DNA of 21,357 nucleotides from an uncultured Peptococcaceae bacterium (GCA_937919295.1 CALFRX010000113.1:1-21357), one strand, 5' to 3'. Shown: positions 1 through 7,382, counted from the first letter of the stretch. A program made the numbers and translations. Notes: generated from the sequence alone by a model not told the origin.

Positions 1-2126
1 ATAGGGGCGTTCACCAGCTTTTCCTTCGGGTCTCTCGGCGGTCGTTCCATGATGTTTCTCTCGGCGGGCTGCCGTTCCAGGATAATGGAACAGGTGGGAT
101 CGATGACCAGCTCCAACAAAACGACATGGAGGGGCAGTATTAGCAGGGCCACCGGATGAATGCCGAGGATGGGGCCGAGGAGCGCGGAAAAAGCAATGGG
201 GATATGGATGGCGAAAATATAACCGACGGCTTTGCGGATATTATCGTAGATCCGCCGTCCGTCTTTTACGGTCTCTACAATGGTGGTAAAATTATCGTTT
301 AGGAGAATCAGGTCGGCAGCTTCTCTGGAAACCTCACTGCCGCGTTTTCCCATAGCGATGCCGATATCGGCGTATTTGAGCGCCGGCGCGTCGTTAACGC
401 CGTCGCCGGTCATGGCGACGATCTCCCCGTTCTTTTTAAATGCCTTGACAATGCGCATTTTGTGTTCCGGTACCACCCGCGAAAAGATGTTGCAGGTTTT
501 CACTTTTTCACTTAGCGTTTCGTCGCTCATTTCATTGAGCATATCGCCGGTGATGATCTGGCCACAGTTTTGCATACCGATTTTTTTCGCGATGGTAGCG
601 GCGGTCAGGCCGTGATCGCCGGTGATCATCACCACGCGAATGCCGGCTCTGTTGCAGACGGCAATATCATCCGCCACTGTTTCCCGGGGTGGATCGGCCA
701 GACCGATGAGACCCAAAAAAGTCAGGTGGCAGTCAGTGATGGACGCGGGGATTTTAGCCTCTGTTTCCGGTTGTGCCGTGGCGATGGCAATGATCCGCAG
801 GCCTTCAGCGGACATTTCTTTGATCTTTGCTTTTACGGTTGCCCGGTCTTCCTCCGTGATTTCGCAGACGGTTAGGATGCTCTCGGGAGAGCCCTTGGCG
901 GCGATGAGGATTTCGTCGTTTCTGCGCCAGACGTGACCCATCATTTTGAGCTCGTTGGTAAAGGCATATTCTGTGATGAGTTCCCCATTGAAAAGGTTTT
1001 CCGGGGAAAATCCTTTTTCTGCACAGCAGGCGAGCATTGCTTTTTCCATGGGATCGTAGACGTCGGTTTCGCAGCCAAGACCCATGGTTTCGATGAGCGT
1101 GGCTTCATTCCCGTTAAGGGCCCAGGTATCCTGAACCGTCATCTGATTCATGGTGATGGTGCCCGTTTTGTCGACGCAAAGCACGGATACGGTTCCCAAG
1201 GTCTCTACCGAAGGTAGTTTGCGGACAAGAGACTGTTTTTTTGCCAGACGCCAGGCTCCCATGGAAAGGAAAACGGTGAGCACCACGGGAAATTCTTCCG
1301 GGATCATGGCCATGGCCAGGGTAATCCCGGCCAAGATGCTTTCTACGATGCGGTCAACTAAGGTATGATCGTTGATATTCAGATAGGTGACCAGGCTGAC
1401 GAGGGCAAACAGCACTGCAGCAATGATCGCGCAGAGTTTTATAAGACTGGCCGTCTGTTTTTGCAGCGGTGTCGCTTCCTGGGGCGCGGTGGCGACGTTG
1501 GCGCCGATCTTACCGTATTCCGTCTTTTCTCCGATTCGATCGACTTGAACTACGGCGGTTCCCTGTGTTACCAGGGTTCCGGCATAGCAGTAATCCAGCC
1601 GCCAATAATCCTTGGAAGGTTCGGCTTTATCGGTACTTATTTTCCATACGCCTTCTGCTTCACCGGTAAGGGACGATTCGTCAACGCATAAATCATTGCT
1701 GCGGATAATCACGCCGTCGGCGGGGATTTTGGCGCCTTCGCAGATCATCATCAAATCCCCGGGAACCAGATCAGCGCTGGCGATGATTTGCTCTTTGCCG
1801 TCGCGGAGTACGGTGATCTGCGGCGCCGACAAGTCTTTTAAGGCGTTTAAGGTGCGGTCGGTCTTCCATTCCTGAATGACGTCAATGGTGATGATGCCGA
1901 CGACGAAAATCAGCATGATGGCGCCATCCCGCGGTTCGCCCAGGAAAAAGTAGATGACGGCGGCGGCGATGAGGAGCAAAAACATCGGCTCACAGATGAT
2001 ATGGAAGGTTTTGCGGAGAAATCCCTCCTTTTTCTGGGGCGTCAATTCGTTTTTACCGTATTTCTCTTGTAAGGCGTGGGCTTCGGCGGAGGTTAACCCC
2101 GCCGGTTGTGATTTTTCGTTTGTCAT
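1..2126 (-). CDS. Cation-translocating P-type ATPase (P2-like), C-terminal part cut off by window start
   Basis: A membrane pump that couples ATP hydrolysis to cation movement; the ion is not determined. Reading the minus strand from ATG 2126 gives 708 codons without a stop. A GGAGG lies six bases before the ATG. Visible landmarks are an A-domain TGEA loop (residues 154-157, usually TGES), an M4 PEEFP motif (about 285), the phosphorylation motif CVDKTGTIT (Asp319) and the hinge TGDGVNDAPALK (Asp575). The reading frame leaves the window just after M6, so about M7-M10 and the C terminus are missing. M6 reads ELVIDP (Glu672, Asp676), where Ca2+ ATPases have an N-x-x-T-D motif. From memory, PEEFP together with ELxIDP marks a bacterial P-type subfamily without a firm substrate. 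The gene stands alone behind its own promoter (2394-2422) and long leader. Assignment to the P-type ATPase superfamily is certain; specificity is not. Confidence 0.93.
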   Translation of the reverse strand, partial: MTNEKSQPAGLTSAEAHALQEKYGKNELTPQKKEGFLRKTFHIICEPMFLLLIAAAVIYFFLGEPRDGAIMLIFVVGIITIDVIQEWKTDRTLNALKDLSAPQITVLRDGKEQIIASADLVPGDLMMICEGAKIPADGVIIRSNDLCVDESSLTGEAEGVWKISTDKAEPSKDYWRLDYCYAGTLVTQGTAVVQVDRIGEKTEYGKIGANVATAPQEATPLQKQTASLIKLCAIIAAVLFALVSLVTYLNINDHTLVDRIVESILAGITLAMAMIPEEFPVVLTVFLSMGAWRLAKKQSLVRKLPSVETLGTVSVLCVDKTGTITMNQMTVQDTWALNGNEATLIETMGLGCETDVYDPMEKAMLACCAEKGFSPENLFNGELITEYAFTNELKMMGHVWRRNDEILIAAKGSPESILTVCEITEEDRATVKAKIKEMSAEGLRIIAIATAQPETEAKIPASITDCHLTFLGLIGLADPPRETVADDIAVCNRAGIRVVMITGDHGLTAATIAKKIGMQNCGQIITGDMLNEMSDETLSEKVKTCNIFSRVVPEHKMRIVKAFKKNGEIVAMTGDGVNDAPALKYADIGIAMGKRGSEVSREAADLILLNDNFTTIVETVKDGRRIYDNIRKAVGYIFAIHIPIAFSALLGPILGIHPVALLILPLHVVLLELVIDPTCSIILERQPAERNIMERPPRDPKEKLVNAP

Positions 2127-2390
2127 AAAGAACCTCCGTTTTCGCTTTTTCAGCGTCGTTTGATTTCTCTTATGGCACTTCCTTTTTAAATCGCTTTGTT
2201 CCGTAAGATGAAAGAACACATCCATGGAACATACGACTGTCCCACAGATGTGCGTAAAACCACCATCTGCTGCTGCCCAAAGGGCGGCCCGGCTGCATGA
2301 CCCAAGGGAGTCATTGCCTGATCAGTTTGTACTGTTGATTTAGCACTTCGTTTTTTTATGCGAAGTGTGATGCAGTGCGAAAAGATTACT
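2127..2390 (-). other. Long structured 5' leader of the P-type ATPase (candidate cis-regulatory RNA)
   Basis: This non-coding stretch lies between the promoter and the ATPase. In transcript orientation it shows consecutive short stem-loops: ATGAC/GTCAT (about 2312-2295), GCCC-TTT-GGGC (about 2285-2275), CAGATG/CATCTG (about 2268-2244) and GGGACA/TGTTCC (about 2242-2225). There is no U-tract terminator, so any control would act at translation or stability. One frame stays open from ATG 2312 to 2186 (42 codons) with only a weak ribosome site, so a leader peptide is a less likely alternative. I could not match it to the M-box, yybP-ykoY, NiCo, cobalamin or fluoride riboswitch sequences as I remember them. 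Confidence 0.4.
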
Positions 2391-2393
2391 GAA

Positions 2394-2422
2394 ATTATAT
2401 GCGAAAAGTCATAGAATGTCAA
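2394..2422 (-). promoter_or_regulatory. Consensus sigma-A promoter of the P-type ATPase
   Basis: On the minus strand the -35 TTGACA (2422-2417) and -10 TATAAT (2399-2394) are both perfect and exactly 17 bases apart. The predicted start near 2387 leaves a leader of about 260 nt before the ATPase ATG. Such a strong promoter suggests that control acts downstream, in the leader, or through a repressor. Confidence 0.8.
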
Positions 2423-2488
2423 CCAAAATCATTCGACTTTTAGGACTTTCCATTGCGCTTAGCTGGCAGTTTGTTTTAGCTAACCGAT

Positions 2489-2521
2489 AAAACACAGCGC
2501 GGCCGTTTTCGGCCGCGCTGT
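2489..2521 (-). terminator. Intrinsic terminator of the FmdE-ABC importer operon
   Basis: A perfect 12-bp stem (2494-2505 with 2510-2521, TTTT loop on the plus strand) is followed on the minus strand by G-TTTT (2493-2489). It lies about 50 bases after the stop of the binding-protein gene and about 70 bases before the ATPase promoter, so it separates the two units. Confidence 0.8.
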
Positions 2522-2569
2522 ACAGAAGGTGGGTCTATGACTTTTTCTAAATTTCGTTCTAAGAGACTT

Positions 2570-3667
2570 TTATTCGCCTAAGGTGATCTTTGTAAAGCCG
2601 CCGTAACGTTCCGCCATTTGGTCATAAAGCTTTTCACCTAGCATGAATTCGTAGATTTCATCGGCTTTTGCCACGGGATCGATATCGGCGAAGGCATCGG
2701 GATAGAGGATTTTACCGATATAATAGAGGTCGGCAAGGGCTGTTTCCACATTGCTGTAGTAGTTGGTATAGGGTAGTTGACCGTATACTTGAGCATCTTT
2801 CACCGCCGACAGAGATTCGTAAAAAGCAGGGTTTTTGGCATAGTCCTCATTGATCACGGAAAGCCCCTGTTCGTCCAGGAAAAGGATATCGGGATCCCAG
2901 GTGAGGAGCTGTTCCTTGTCGATGAAGAAGTGGCCCGCACCGAGTTCATCGGCGACATTTTTAGCGCCGATCCCCTGCAATAAAGCGGATTGTCCGTTGG
3001 TGCTGTCGATCCCCTGGATACCCTTCATGGCAAGGCCTCCCACATAAACGGTGGGCTTATCCGCGTCGGCAATATCTTGGGTCAGTTCTTTTAGTTCCGC
3101 CTGGCATTGAGCCATGTAGTCGATGAGCGCTGTAACCCGGTCTTCGTTGGCGGTGACCTGGCCGATGATCTCCATGGCCCGGTAGGTGGTGTCGTCAAAG
3201 ACGGGGTCTGAGCCGCAGTTGGTGATAATGACGGGAATGCCAAGATCGCTTTGGAGCTGTTTTAAGCTTTCCGTGTCCATGATATCCCCGGCGATGATTA
3301 CATCAGGATCTACTTGGGCGATGCGTTCGGGATCGGGATCGGCGGGAAATCCTTCGCCGACCAAGGGCAGATCGGCTAATTCCGGATGGGCTATGATATA
3401 CGGTCTGCCGCTGGCGACATCTTGTTGCGCTTTTTCCACGCCGACCAAATTTTCCGTACCTGCGATATAAGTGTAAAGGCGAAGGGCGGAACCGAGGATC
3501 AGCAACCGTTCCGGCTGGCTGTTTAGGGTGACCGTTCTATCCGCCATATCGGTGATTTCAATCTTTTCGCCGTCGGCGGAGGTGTCTTTTTCTTCTTCTT
3601 GGGAACAGGCGGCAAAGGTGAAACAGGCCAACAGACTAAGAAGCAATAGCGGGAAAAGTTTTTTCAT
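2570..3667 (-). CDS. ABC transporter substrate-binding lipoprotein (siderophore/cobalamin/heme-type, PF01497)
   Basis: Binds the substrate outside the membrane and delivers it to the permease encoded upstream. The 365-residue protein starts with a lipoprotein signal (MKKLFP, hydrophobic core, TFAAC with Cys21 as lipidation site) and a charged linker. It continues with the class III binding-protein fold: ADRTVTLNSQPERLLILG (about 42-59), then PDPERIAQVDPDVIIAG (about 109-125), as in FepB, BtuF and FhuD. The ATG at 3667 follows the ATPase stop by one base and has AAAGGAAG before it. It is the last gene of a four-gene operon that begins with an FmdE-family protein. Class III binding proteins serve siderophores, corrinoids, heme and some metal or oxyanion complexes, and sequence alone does not decide between them. 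The FmdE partner makes a metal-cofactor role worth testing. Confidence 0.9.
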   Translation of the reverse strand: MKKLFPLLLLSLLACFTFAACSQEEEKDTSADGEKIEITDMADRTVTLNSQPERLLILGSALRLYTYIAGTENLVGVEKAQQDVASGRPYIIAHPELADLPLVGEGFPADPDPERIAQVDPDVIIAGDIMDTESLKQLQSDLGIPVIITNCGSDPVFDDTTYRAMEIIGQVTANEDRVTALIDYMAQCQAELKELTQDIADADKPTVYVGGLAMKGIQGIDSTNGQSALLQGIGAKNVADELGAGHFFIDKEQLLTWDPDILFLDEQGLSVINEDYAKNPAFYESLSAVKDAQVYGQLPYTNYYSNVETALADLYYIGKILYPDAFADIDPVAKADEIYEFMLGEKLYDQMAERYGGFTKITLGE

Positions 3668-3668
3668 G

Positions 3669-4457
3669 TCAGACTTCCTTTCTTGCGGAGAACTCCGCTT
3701 CGTGATTTTTTGGGATCATAATCATAGAACCGTCGATTTCGTACACCGTGGCTTTGACGCCGTAAATTTCCTCAATGCTTTTGGCGGTGATGATTTCTTT
3801 GCCGCCCACCCCAAAGATCCTGCCGTTTTTCATTAGGATAAAGCGATTGGCAAAGCGCAGCGCCAAATTAATATCGTGCATCGTGACTATGACGGCGATA
3901 CCCCGTTTTCTTGCCACCGTTTTGATGACGGAAATCGTATCCAGTTGGTTTTTAATGTCGAGACTGCTGGTGGGTTCATCCAGCAAGAACAGTTTCGGTT
4001 CCTGGGCTATGGCTCTGGCGATGACGACTTTTTGCAGCTCGCCGCCGCTGAGCTCGTCGGTATAGCGCATGGCGTAGTCTAAAAGCTCCAGTTCTTTTAA
4101 AGCGTTATTGACGATAGTTAGGTCTTTTTCGCCGGCGTCCCATTTGATATAGGGTTTTCTCCCCAGCAAGACGCTGTCGAAAACCGTAATCTTAGGCAAG
4201 GATTGGTATTGGGAAACATAACCGATGTTTTTGGCAATATCCAGGCGGGAAAGAGCGTCACAGCTTTTGCCGTCGATGAGGACGGCGCCGGCCTTGGGTT
4301 TTAAAATACGGTTGATACATTTTAAGAGCGTTGATTTTCCTGTTCCGTTGGTGCCTAGGACGGCAATGCAGTCGCTTTGTCCGATGGTAAAACTGACGTC
4401 GTGGAGCACAGGATGAGAGGGATAGGAAAAGGACAGACCGTCAACGGATAGAATCAT
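3669..4457 (-). CDS. ABC transporter ATP-binding protein (FecE/BtuD/FepC type)
   Basis: Energises import by hydrolysing ATP on the cytoplasmic face of the permease. The 262 residues contain every ABC motif: Walker A GTNGTGKST (about 35-43), a Q-loop in VSQYQSLP, signature LSGGELQKVVIARA (about 137), Walker B LFLLDEPTSSLD (about 157) and the switch histidine in MHDIN (about 193). Length and order match the COG1120 iron-complex/vitamin B12 branch. The start ATGA overlaps the permease stop by four bases (4454-4457), and the binding-protein gene starts one base after this stop, so translation of the three genes is coupled. The substrate is not visible in this subunit. Confidence 0.93.
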   Translation of the reverse strand: MILSVDGLSFSYPSHPVLHDVSFTIGQSDCIAVLGTNGTGKSTLLKCINRILKPKAGAVLIDGKSCDALSRLDIAKNIGYVSQYQSLPKITVFDSVLLGRKPYIKWDAGEKDLTIVNNALKELELLDYAMRYTDELSGGELQKVVIARAIAQEPKLFLLDEPTSSLDIKNQLDTISVIKTVARKRGIAVIVTMHDINLALRFANRFILMKNGRIFGVGGKEIITAKSIEEIYGVKATVYEIDGSMIMIPKNHEAEFSARKEV

Positions 4458-5533
4458 CCTTTGACACCTCCTTTGCGCATCAGTAAATAAAGGAAGAGGG
4501 GCGCCCCTAAAAAAGAGGTCACCGCGCCTACCGGTAAAACCTGAGGACTGATTATGGTTCTGGCCAGCGTATCGGAGGCTAAGAGAATGATTGCTCCCAT
4601 GAGAGCGGAGGCGGGAATCAAATAGCGTTTGTCAGTGCCGATGAGTCTTTTTGTAATTTGGGGCGCCACCAGACCGATGAAGCCGATGATGCCAAGGAAG
4701 GAAACGGTCACGGCGGCGATCAGGGCGGCCATGAACATGCCGCCCAAACGTACCCGCTCCGTGTGTACGCCGAGACTTTTGGCAACGTCTTCCCCTCCGT
4801 CAATGGCGTTGTAATCCCAGCGGCGAACCATGAAGTAAAGAAAGGATACCGCGACCACCGCGGACATGATGGCGATTTCCTGCCAGGAGGCGCGGCCCAG
4901 GTCGCCGAAGGTCCAGAAGATCACGGCGGCCACCTGGGTGCTGTCGGCGGCAAAATACTGGATGATCATGGTTCCCGCCGCGAAGAGGGAGCTGATGGCG
5001 ACGCCGGCCAAAATGACGCTTTCAGGCGAAAATTTTCTAATTATGGAAAGTCCGAGAATCAAGGCAACGGCAATCAAGGCGAAGCATAAAGCCATCACCG
5101 TTACGATATAGGGGTTATTGATGACGACCTGGCCCAAACCCGAATTCACTACCGAACCGCTGTGGAAAACGATGATCGCCACGTTGGCGCCGAAAGCGGC
5201 GGCGTTGCTGATACCCAAGGTCGAAGGGGAAGCCAGGGGATTTCTTAGGTTATTTTGCATGATACAGCCCGCCAGGGCCAGACCCGTACCGGCCGCAAGG
5301 CCGGCGCATAACCGGGGCAGGCGGATATTCTGCACCACCATGATGTCTTTGGTTTCCCCATTGCCGAACAGGGCGGCGACCACTTTCGTGACGGATAAAT
5401 GGGAAGCGCCGGCGTTTAAGGTGATGAAGGCAATGCCCATGGCAGCGAGAAACAGGAGCAGAATCCATAGTCTCTTTCTGCCCGCGGCCTTTTCGTAGAG
5501 TTCCCTTGTTTTTTTGTTTGCAGCAGAGGCCAT
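4454..5533 (-). CDS. ABC transporter permease, FecCD/BtuC family
   Basis: Forms the transmembrane channel of the importer, presumably as a homodimer because only one permease gene is present. The 359 residues have a basic N terminus (KKTRELYEKAAGRKR) and then about ten hydrophobic segments. Family landmarks are RLPRLCAGLAAGTGLALAG (about 98-116) with NPLASPSTLGIS (about 127-138), and the ATPase-contacting stretch GFIGLVAPQITKRLIG (about 283-298). The start at 5533 has AAAGGAA before it and lies 18 bases after the FmdE stop. It is followed by the overlapping ATPase gene. The family is clear; the ligand is not. Confidence 0.93.
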   Translation of the reverse strand: MASAANKKTRELYEKAAGRKRLWILLLFLAAMGIAFITLNAGASHLSVTKVVAALFGNGETKDIMVVQNIRLPRLCAGLAAGTGLALAGCIMQNNLRNPLASPSTLGISNAAAFGANVAIIVFHSGSVVNSGLGQVVINNPYIVTVMALCFALIAVALILGLSIIRKFSPESVILAGVAISSLFAAGTMIIQYFAADSTQVAAVIFWTFGDLGRASWQEIAIMSAVVAVSFLYFMVRRWDYNAIDGGEDVAKSLGVHTERVRLGGMFMAALIAAVTVSFLGIIGFIGLVAPQITKRLIGTDKRYLIPASALMGAIILLASDTLARTIISPQVLPVGAVTSFLGAPLFLYLLMRKGGVKG

Positions 5534-5551
5534 TTGTCGCGTTCCTTTACT

Positions 5552-6079
5552 TTACCAACCTCGGTCATATCCGTTAAAGCAATCGAGGCAGACGGTTTTT
5601 CCATCTTGAAGGCGCATTTTGTGTTCCGGCGCGCCTTCGCCGCAGACTTCGCAGACAAGTGTATTGAAAATACGGGCCCTTTCCGGCACGTCAAAGGTGG
5701 GTTTTGTGAAGGTGAAAAGCTCATCGAGAGGTGCGCTGAGCAGATAATTTTGCCAAGCTTCGCGGTCTTGGTTCCTGTGTTCGTTTGGTCTCAGGCACAT
5801 GCGGAGTTTTTTGCCGCTGGTTCTGTCAAAAAAGGAGAAGGCCTGTTTGCCGCTGCCTTTGTAGATCAGATTACCCTTGCCGAAAGTGCAGCTTAAAAGC
5901 GCCTGAATGGCGTCAACGCCGCAGGCGTCGTTTTCGGTGACGCAGACCAGTTCTTCATCATCGGACTGAGATACCCCCATTTTTTCCCGAACGGCTTCGA
6001 CGACGCGAAAACCAATGGCCAGCCCGGGACATTGGTGGCCGTGAAAGGCCGCGGCCTTCTCCCACATCTCTTCATGCAT
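5552..6079 (-). CDS. FmdE-family protein with C-terminal zinc ribbon (copy 1, importer operon)
   Basis: A 175-residue member of the FmdE family (PF02663), named after subunit E of formylmethanofuran dehydrogenase. Outside methanogens its function is undefined. The N-terminal half carries FHGHQCPGLAIGFR (residues 13-26) and TENDACGVDAIQ (about 48-59) followed by CTFGKGNL (about 64-71). These Cys and His residues look fit to bind a metal or cofactor. The C terminus is a ribbon, CEVCGEG...CLDC (about 142-166). The start 6079 has AAGGAGG before it. It is the first gene of the operon that continues into the permease, so it probably handles the imported compound as a chaperone, reductase or sensor (inference). 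A closely similar second copy lies at 6784-7314. No other formylmethanofuran dehydrogenase subunit is present, so methanogenesis is not implied. Confidence 0.85.
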   Translation of the reverse strand: MHEEMWEKAAAFHGHQCPGLAIGFRVVEAVREKMGVSQSDDEELVCVTENDACGVDAIQALLSCTFGKGNLIYKGSGKQAFSFFDRTSGKKLRMCLRPNEHRNQDREAWQNYLLSAPLDELFTFTKPTFDVPERARIFNTLVCEVCGEGAPEHKMRLQDGKTVCLDCFNGYDRGW

Positions 6080-6099
6080 GATATTTTCCTCCTTATATT

Positions 6100-6116
6100 A
6101 CGGTGACAGGCACCGT
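6100..6116 (-). promoter_or_regulatory. Short palindrome just before the FmdE copy 1 ribosome site
   Basis: ACGGTG-N5-CACCGT is an exact inverted repeat immediately upstream of the AAGGAGG of the gene at 6079. It could be an RNA hairpin that affects ribosome access or a repressor site. Position and symmetry are the only evidence. Confidence 0.35.
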
Positions 6117-6138
6117 TTTGATCAATTGCTTTGATTTA

Positions 6139-6192
6139 AAAAATAAAAGAAAAAAGAGCTATGAGCAAAAGGATCTCTCTTGCTCATAGCTC
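6139..6192 (-). terminator. Strong intrinsic terminator between the ArsR gene and FmdE copy 1 (possible attenuator)
   Basis: A perfect 13-bp stem, GAGCTATGAGCAA pairing with TTGCTCATAGCTC (6156-6168 with 6180-6192), is followed on the minus strand by an 18-base tract of T broken by one C and one A (6155-6138). It ends transcripts coming from the ArsR gene. It also lies downstream of the promoter at 6324-6296 and upstream of FmdE copy 1, so transcripts of the importer operon must pass it. Confidence 0.85.
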
Positions 6193-6201
6193 CGTGCTAA
6201 T

Positions 6202-6280
6202 CGTTTTGAAACAGAGGATTTAGACTGTGATGAAAACGGAAAATCAAAATCTTGCTTTTTACCAACATCTACATGATGTT
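6202..6280 (-). other. Structured leader segment between the importer promoter and the terminator
   Basis: In transcript order a near-start palindrome AACATC-N5-GATGTT (6280-6264) is followed by a stem CGTTTT/AAAACG (6238-6233 with 6207-6202) that encloses an inner ACAG/CTGT pairing. The terminator hairpin comes next. The palindrome could instead be a DNA operator for the neighbouring ArsR repressor, since it lies about ten bases after the predicted start. No known riboswitch consensus was recognised. Confidence 0.35.
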
Positions 6281-6295
6281 CTTTACGCTACCTTC

Positions 6296-6324
6296 ATTTT
6301 AGTACGGTAATCATTTCGTGTCAA
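6296..6324 (-). promoter_or_regulatory. Sigma-A promoter upstream of the FmdE-ABC importer operon
   Basis: On the minus strand the -35 TTGACA (6324-6319) and -10 TAAAAT (6301-6296) are 17 bases apart. The predicted start near 6289 leaves about 210 nt of leader before the ATG at 6079. Confidence 0.75.
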
Positions 6325-6350
6325 TATGAATTGTTTGCCAAAGTATCGAT

Positions 6351-6728
6351 TTATTTTGGTGCTTGCCGTATTGGATTTTTTGCCGCCTTGGCCGCTTTTC
6401 CGTAATGAACGCAATCTTCATGGTTGCCGCCCTGCTCCAAACGGCAAGCATGACGTTTTTTGGTGCAAGAAGCGATTTCCTCTAAGGCCTTGGCCGCTTC
6501 TTCAAAGAGGGGTTTATTTAAATTGTAATGGGTATAATAGCCCCGTTTTTCGCCGCTGACCAATCCGGCCTTGCGCAGTACTTTAAGATGCTGGGAAACT
6601 GTGGCTTCCGATAGTCCCAGGTTTTTGGCCAGGGCGCCGACGCAGAAGTCATATTCCAAAAGCAGATAGACGATTTTCAGCCTTGTTTTGTCCGATAGGG
6701 CTTTTAGTACCAATGATAAATCTTCCAT
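6351..6728 (-). CDS. ArsR/SmtB-family transcriptional repressor with Cys/His-rich C-terminal tail
   Basis: A 125-residue winged-helix repressor. The DNA-binding helix-turn-helix is LGLSEATVSQHLKVLRKAGL (about 37-56), followed by the wing EKRGYYTHYNL (60-70). In classic ArsR proteins a metal site lies in the recognition helix as CxC. Here only Cys29 is present at that point (DFCVGAL), while the tail holds Cys88, His93, Cys95, His103, Cys106 and His108, a possible alternative metal or redox site. The start 6728 has GTGGAG before it. It lies 55 bases after the FmdE copy 2 gene and is probably co-transcribed with it from 7381-7353. Likely targets are its own promoter and the importer promoter at 6324, each with a nearby palindrome (inference). 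Confidence 0.88.
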   Translation of the reverse strand: MEDLSLVLKALSDKTRLKIVYLLLEYDFCVGALAKNLGLSEATVSQHLKVLRKAGLVSGEKRGYYTHYNLNKPLFEEAAKALEEIASCTKKRHACRLEQGGNHEDCVHYGKAAKAAKNPIRQAPK

Positions 6729-6783
6729 ATTATTTACTCCACGATCCGATCAATATCACCGTAAGTATTGCCGGGTCTGTTAT

Positions 6784-7314
6784 TTATTTCCAGCCGCGAT
6801 CATAAGTTTTGAAACAATCGAGGCAGACGGTTTTGCCGTCCTGAAAGCGCATTTTATGCTCCGGCGCACCTTCGCCGCAGATTCCGCAGGTGAGCGTATG
6901 GAATATTCTTGCCTTCTCCGGCAGTGCAAAGCGGGGTTCGGAAAAAGTGAAAAGTTCTTCTTGGGGGGCGTTTAAAATATGGTTCAGCCATTGCTCTCTA
7001 TCGGCGTTTTCCGGTTTTTTCGCTTTCAGATAAATCCTTATTTTCTCCCCGTTGCCACGGTTGAAGAAGGAAAAGGCCTGTTTGCCGATGCCTTTATACA
7101 GTAAATTGCCTTTGCCGAAGGTGCAGCTTAAAATTGCTTGCACCGCATCGACGCCGCAAGCGTCGTTTTCGGTGACGCAGACGATTTCTTCGTCGCCGGA
7201 TTTTCCGAGGCTCAATTTTTCTATGGCCGCTTCCGCCACGCGAAACCCGATGGCCAATCCAGGACATTGGTGGCCGTGAAAGGCCACGGCCTTTTGCCAG
7301 AGTTGTTCATTCAT
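6784..7314 (-). CDS. FmdE-family protein with C-terminal zinc ribbon (copy 2, with arsR)
   Basis: The 176-residue protein is a close paralogue of the one at 5552-6079; about two thirds of positions are identical by eye. It keeps FHGHQCPGLAIGFR (13-26), TENDACGVDA (about 48), CTFGKGNL (about 64) and the ribbon CGICGEG...CLDC. I chose ATG 7314 over ATG 7344 because it has AGGAGGGC at the right distance and makes the N terminus match copy 1 (MNEQLWQKA against MHEEMWEKA). The longer form would add ten residues. It heads a two-gene unit with the ArsR gene. Two copies, one with the repressor and one with the importer, suggest distinct roles such as storage or sensing against delivery (inference). 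The biochemical function is unknown. Confidence 0.83.
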   Translation of the reverse strand: MNEQLWQKAVAFHGHQCPGLAIGFRVAEAAIEKLSLGKSGDEEIVCVTENDACGVDAVQAILSCTFGKGNLLYKGIGKQAFSFFNRGNGEKIRIYLKAKKPENADREQWLNHILNAPQEELFTFSEPRFALPEKARIFHTLTCGICGEGAPEHKMRFQDGKTVCLDCFKTYDRGWK

Positions 7315-7352
7315 CAATATGCCCTCCTGAAAGACATTTTCCATTTGAGTTT

Positions 7353-7381
7353 ATCCTACCACCGAAAAAAGTTTGCGTCAA
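7353..7381 (-). promoter_or_regulatory. Sigma-A promoter of the FmdE copy 2-arsR unit
   Basis: The minus-strand -35 TTGACG (7381-7376) and -10 TAGGAT (7358-7353) have a 17-base spacer. The predicted start is about 30 bases before the chosen ATG at 7314. Confidence 0.65.
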
Positions 7382-7382
7382 G

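Noticed and set aside
2245..2345. M-box magnesium riboswitch, suggested by CTGCTGCCC and CTGCATG words
   Set aside because: The words lie on the plus strand, in the wrong order and away from the gene; the core GGTGAGGCTCC element is missing.
2186..2422. Minus-strand open frame of 78 codons before the P-type ATPase
   Set aside because: It starts upstream of the consensus promoter, has no good ribosome site, and overlaps the hairpin series; it is better explained as a leader RNA.
2479..2485. GCTAACC half-site near the P-type ATPase promoter, like the feo operators
   Set aside because: Only one arm is present, about 60 bases upstream of the -35, with no matching second arm at the right spacing.
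6095..6130. MerR-type promoter with 19-base spacer (TTGATC to TAATAT) around the ACGGTG palindrome
   Set aside because: The start would fall inside the ribosome site of FmdE copy 1, so it is unlikely to make a useful mRNA.
5552..7314. Formylmethanofuran dehydrogenase operon of a methanogen
   Set aside because: Only FmdE-type proteins occur, no catalytic subunits are present, and all surrounding genes and signals are bacterial.
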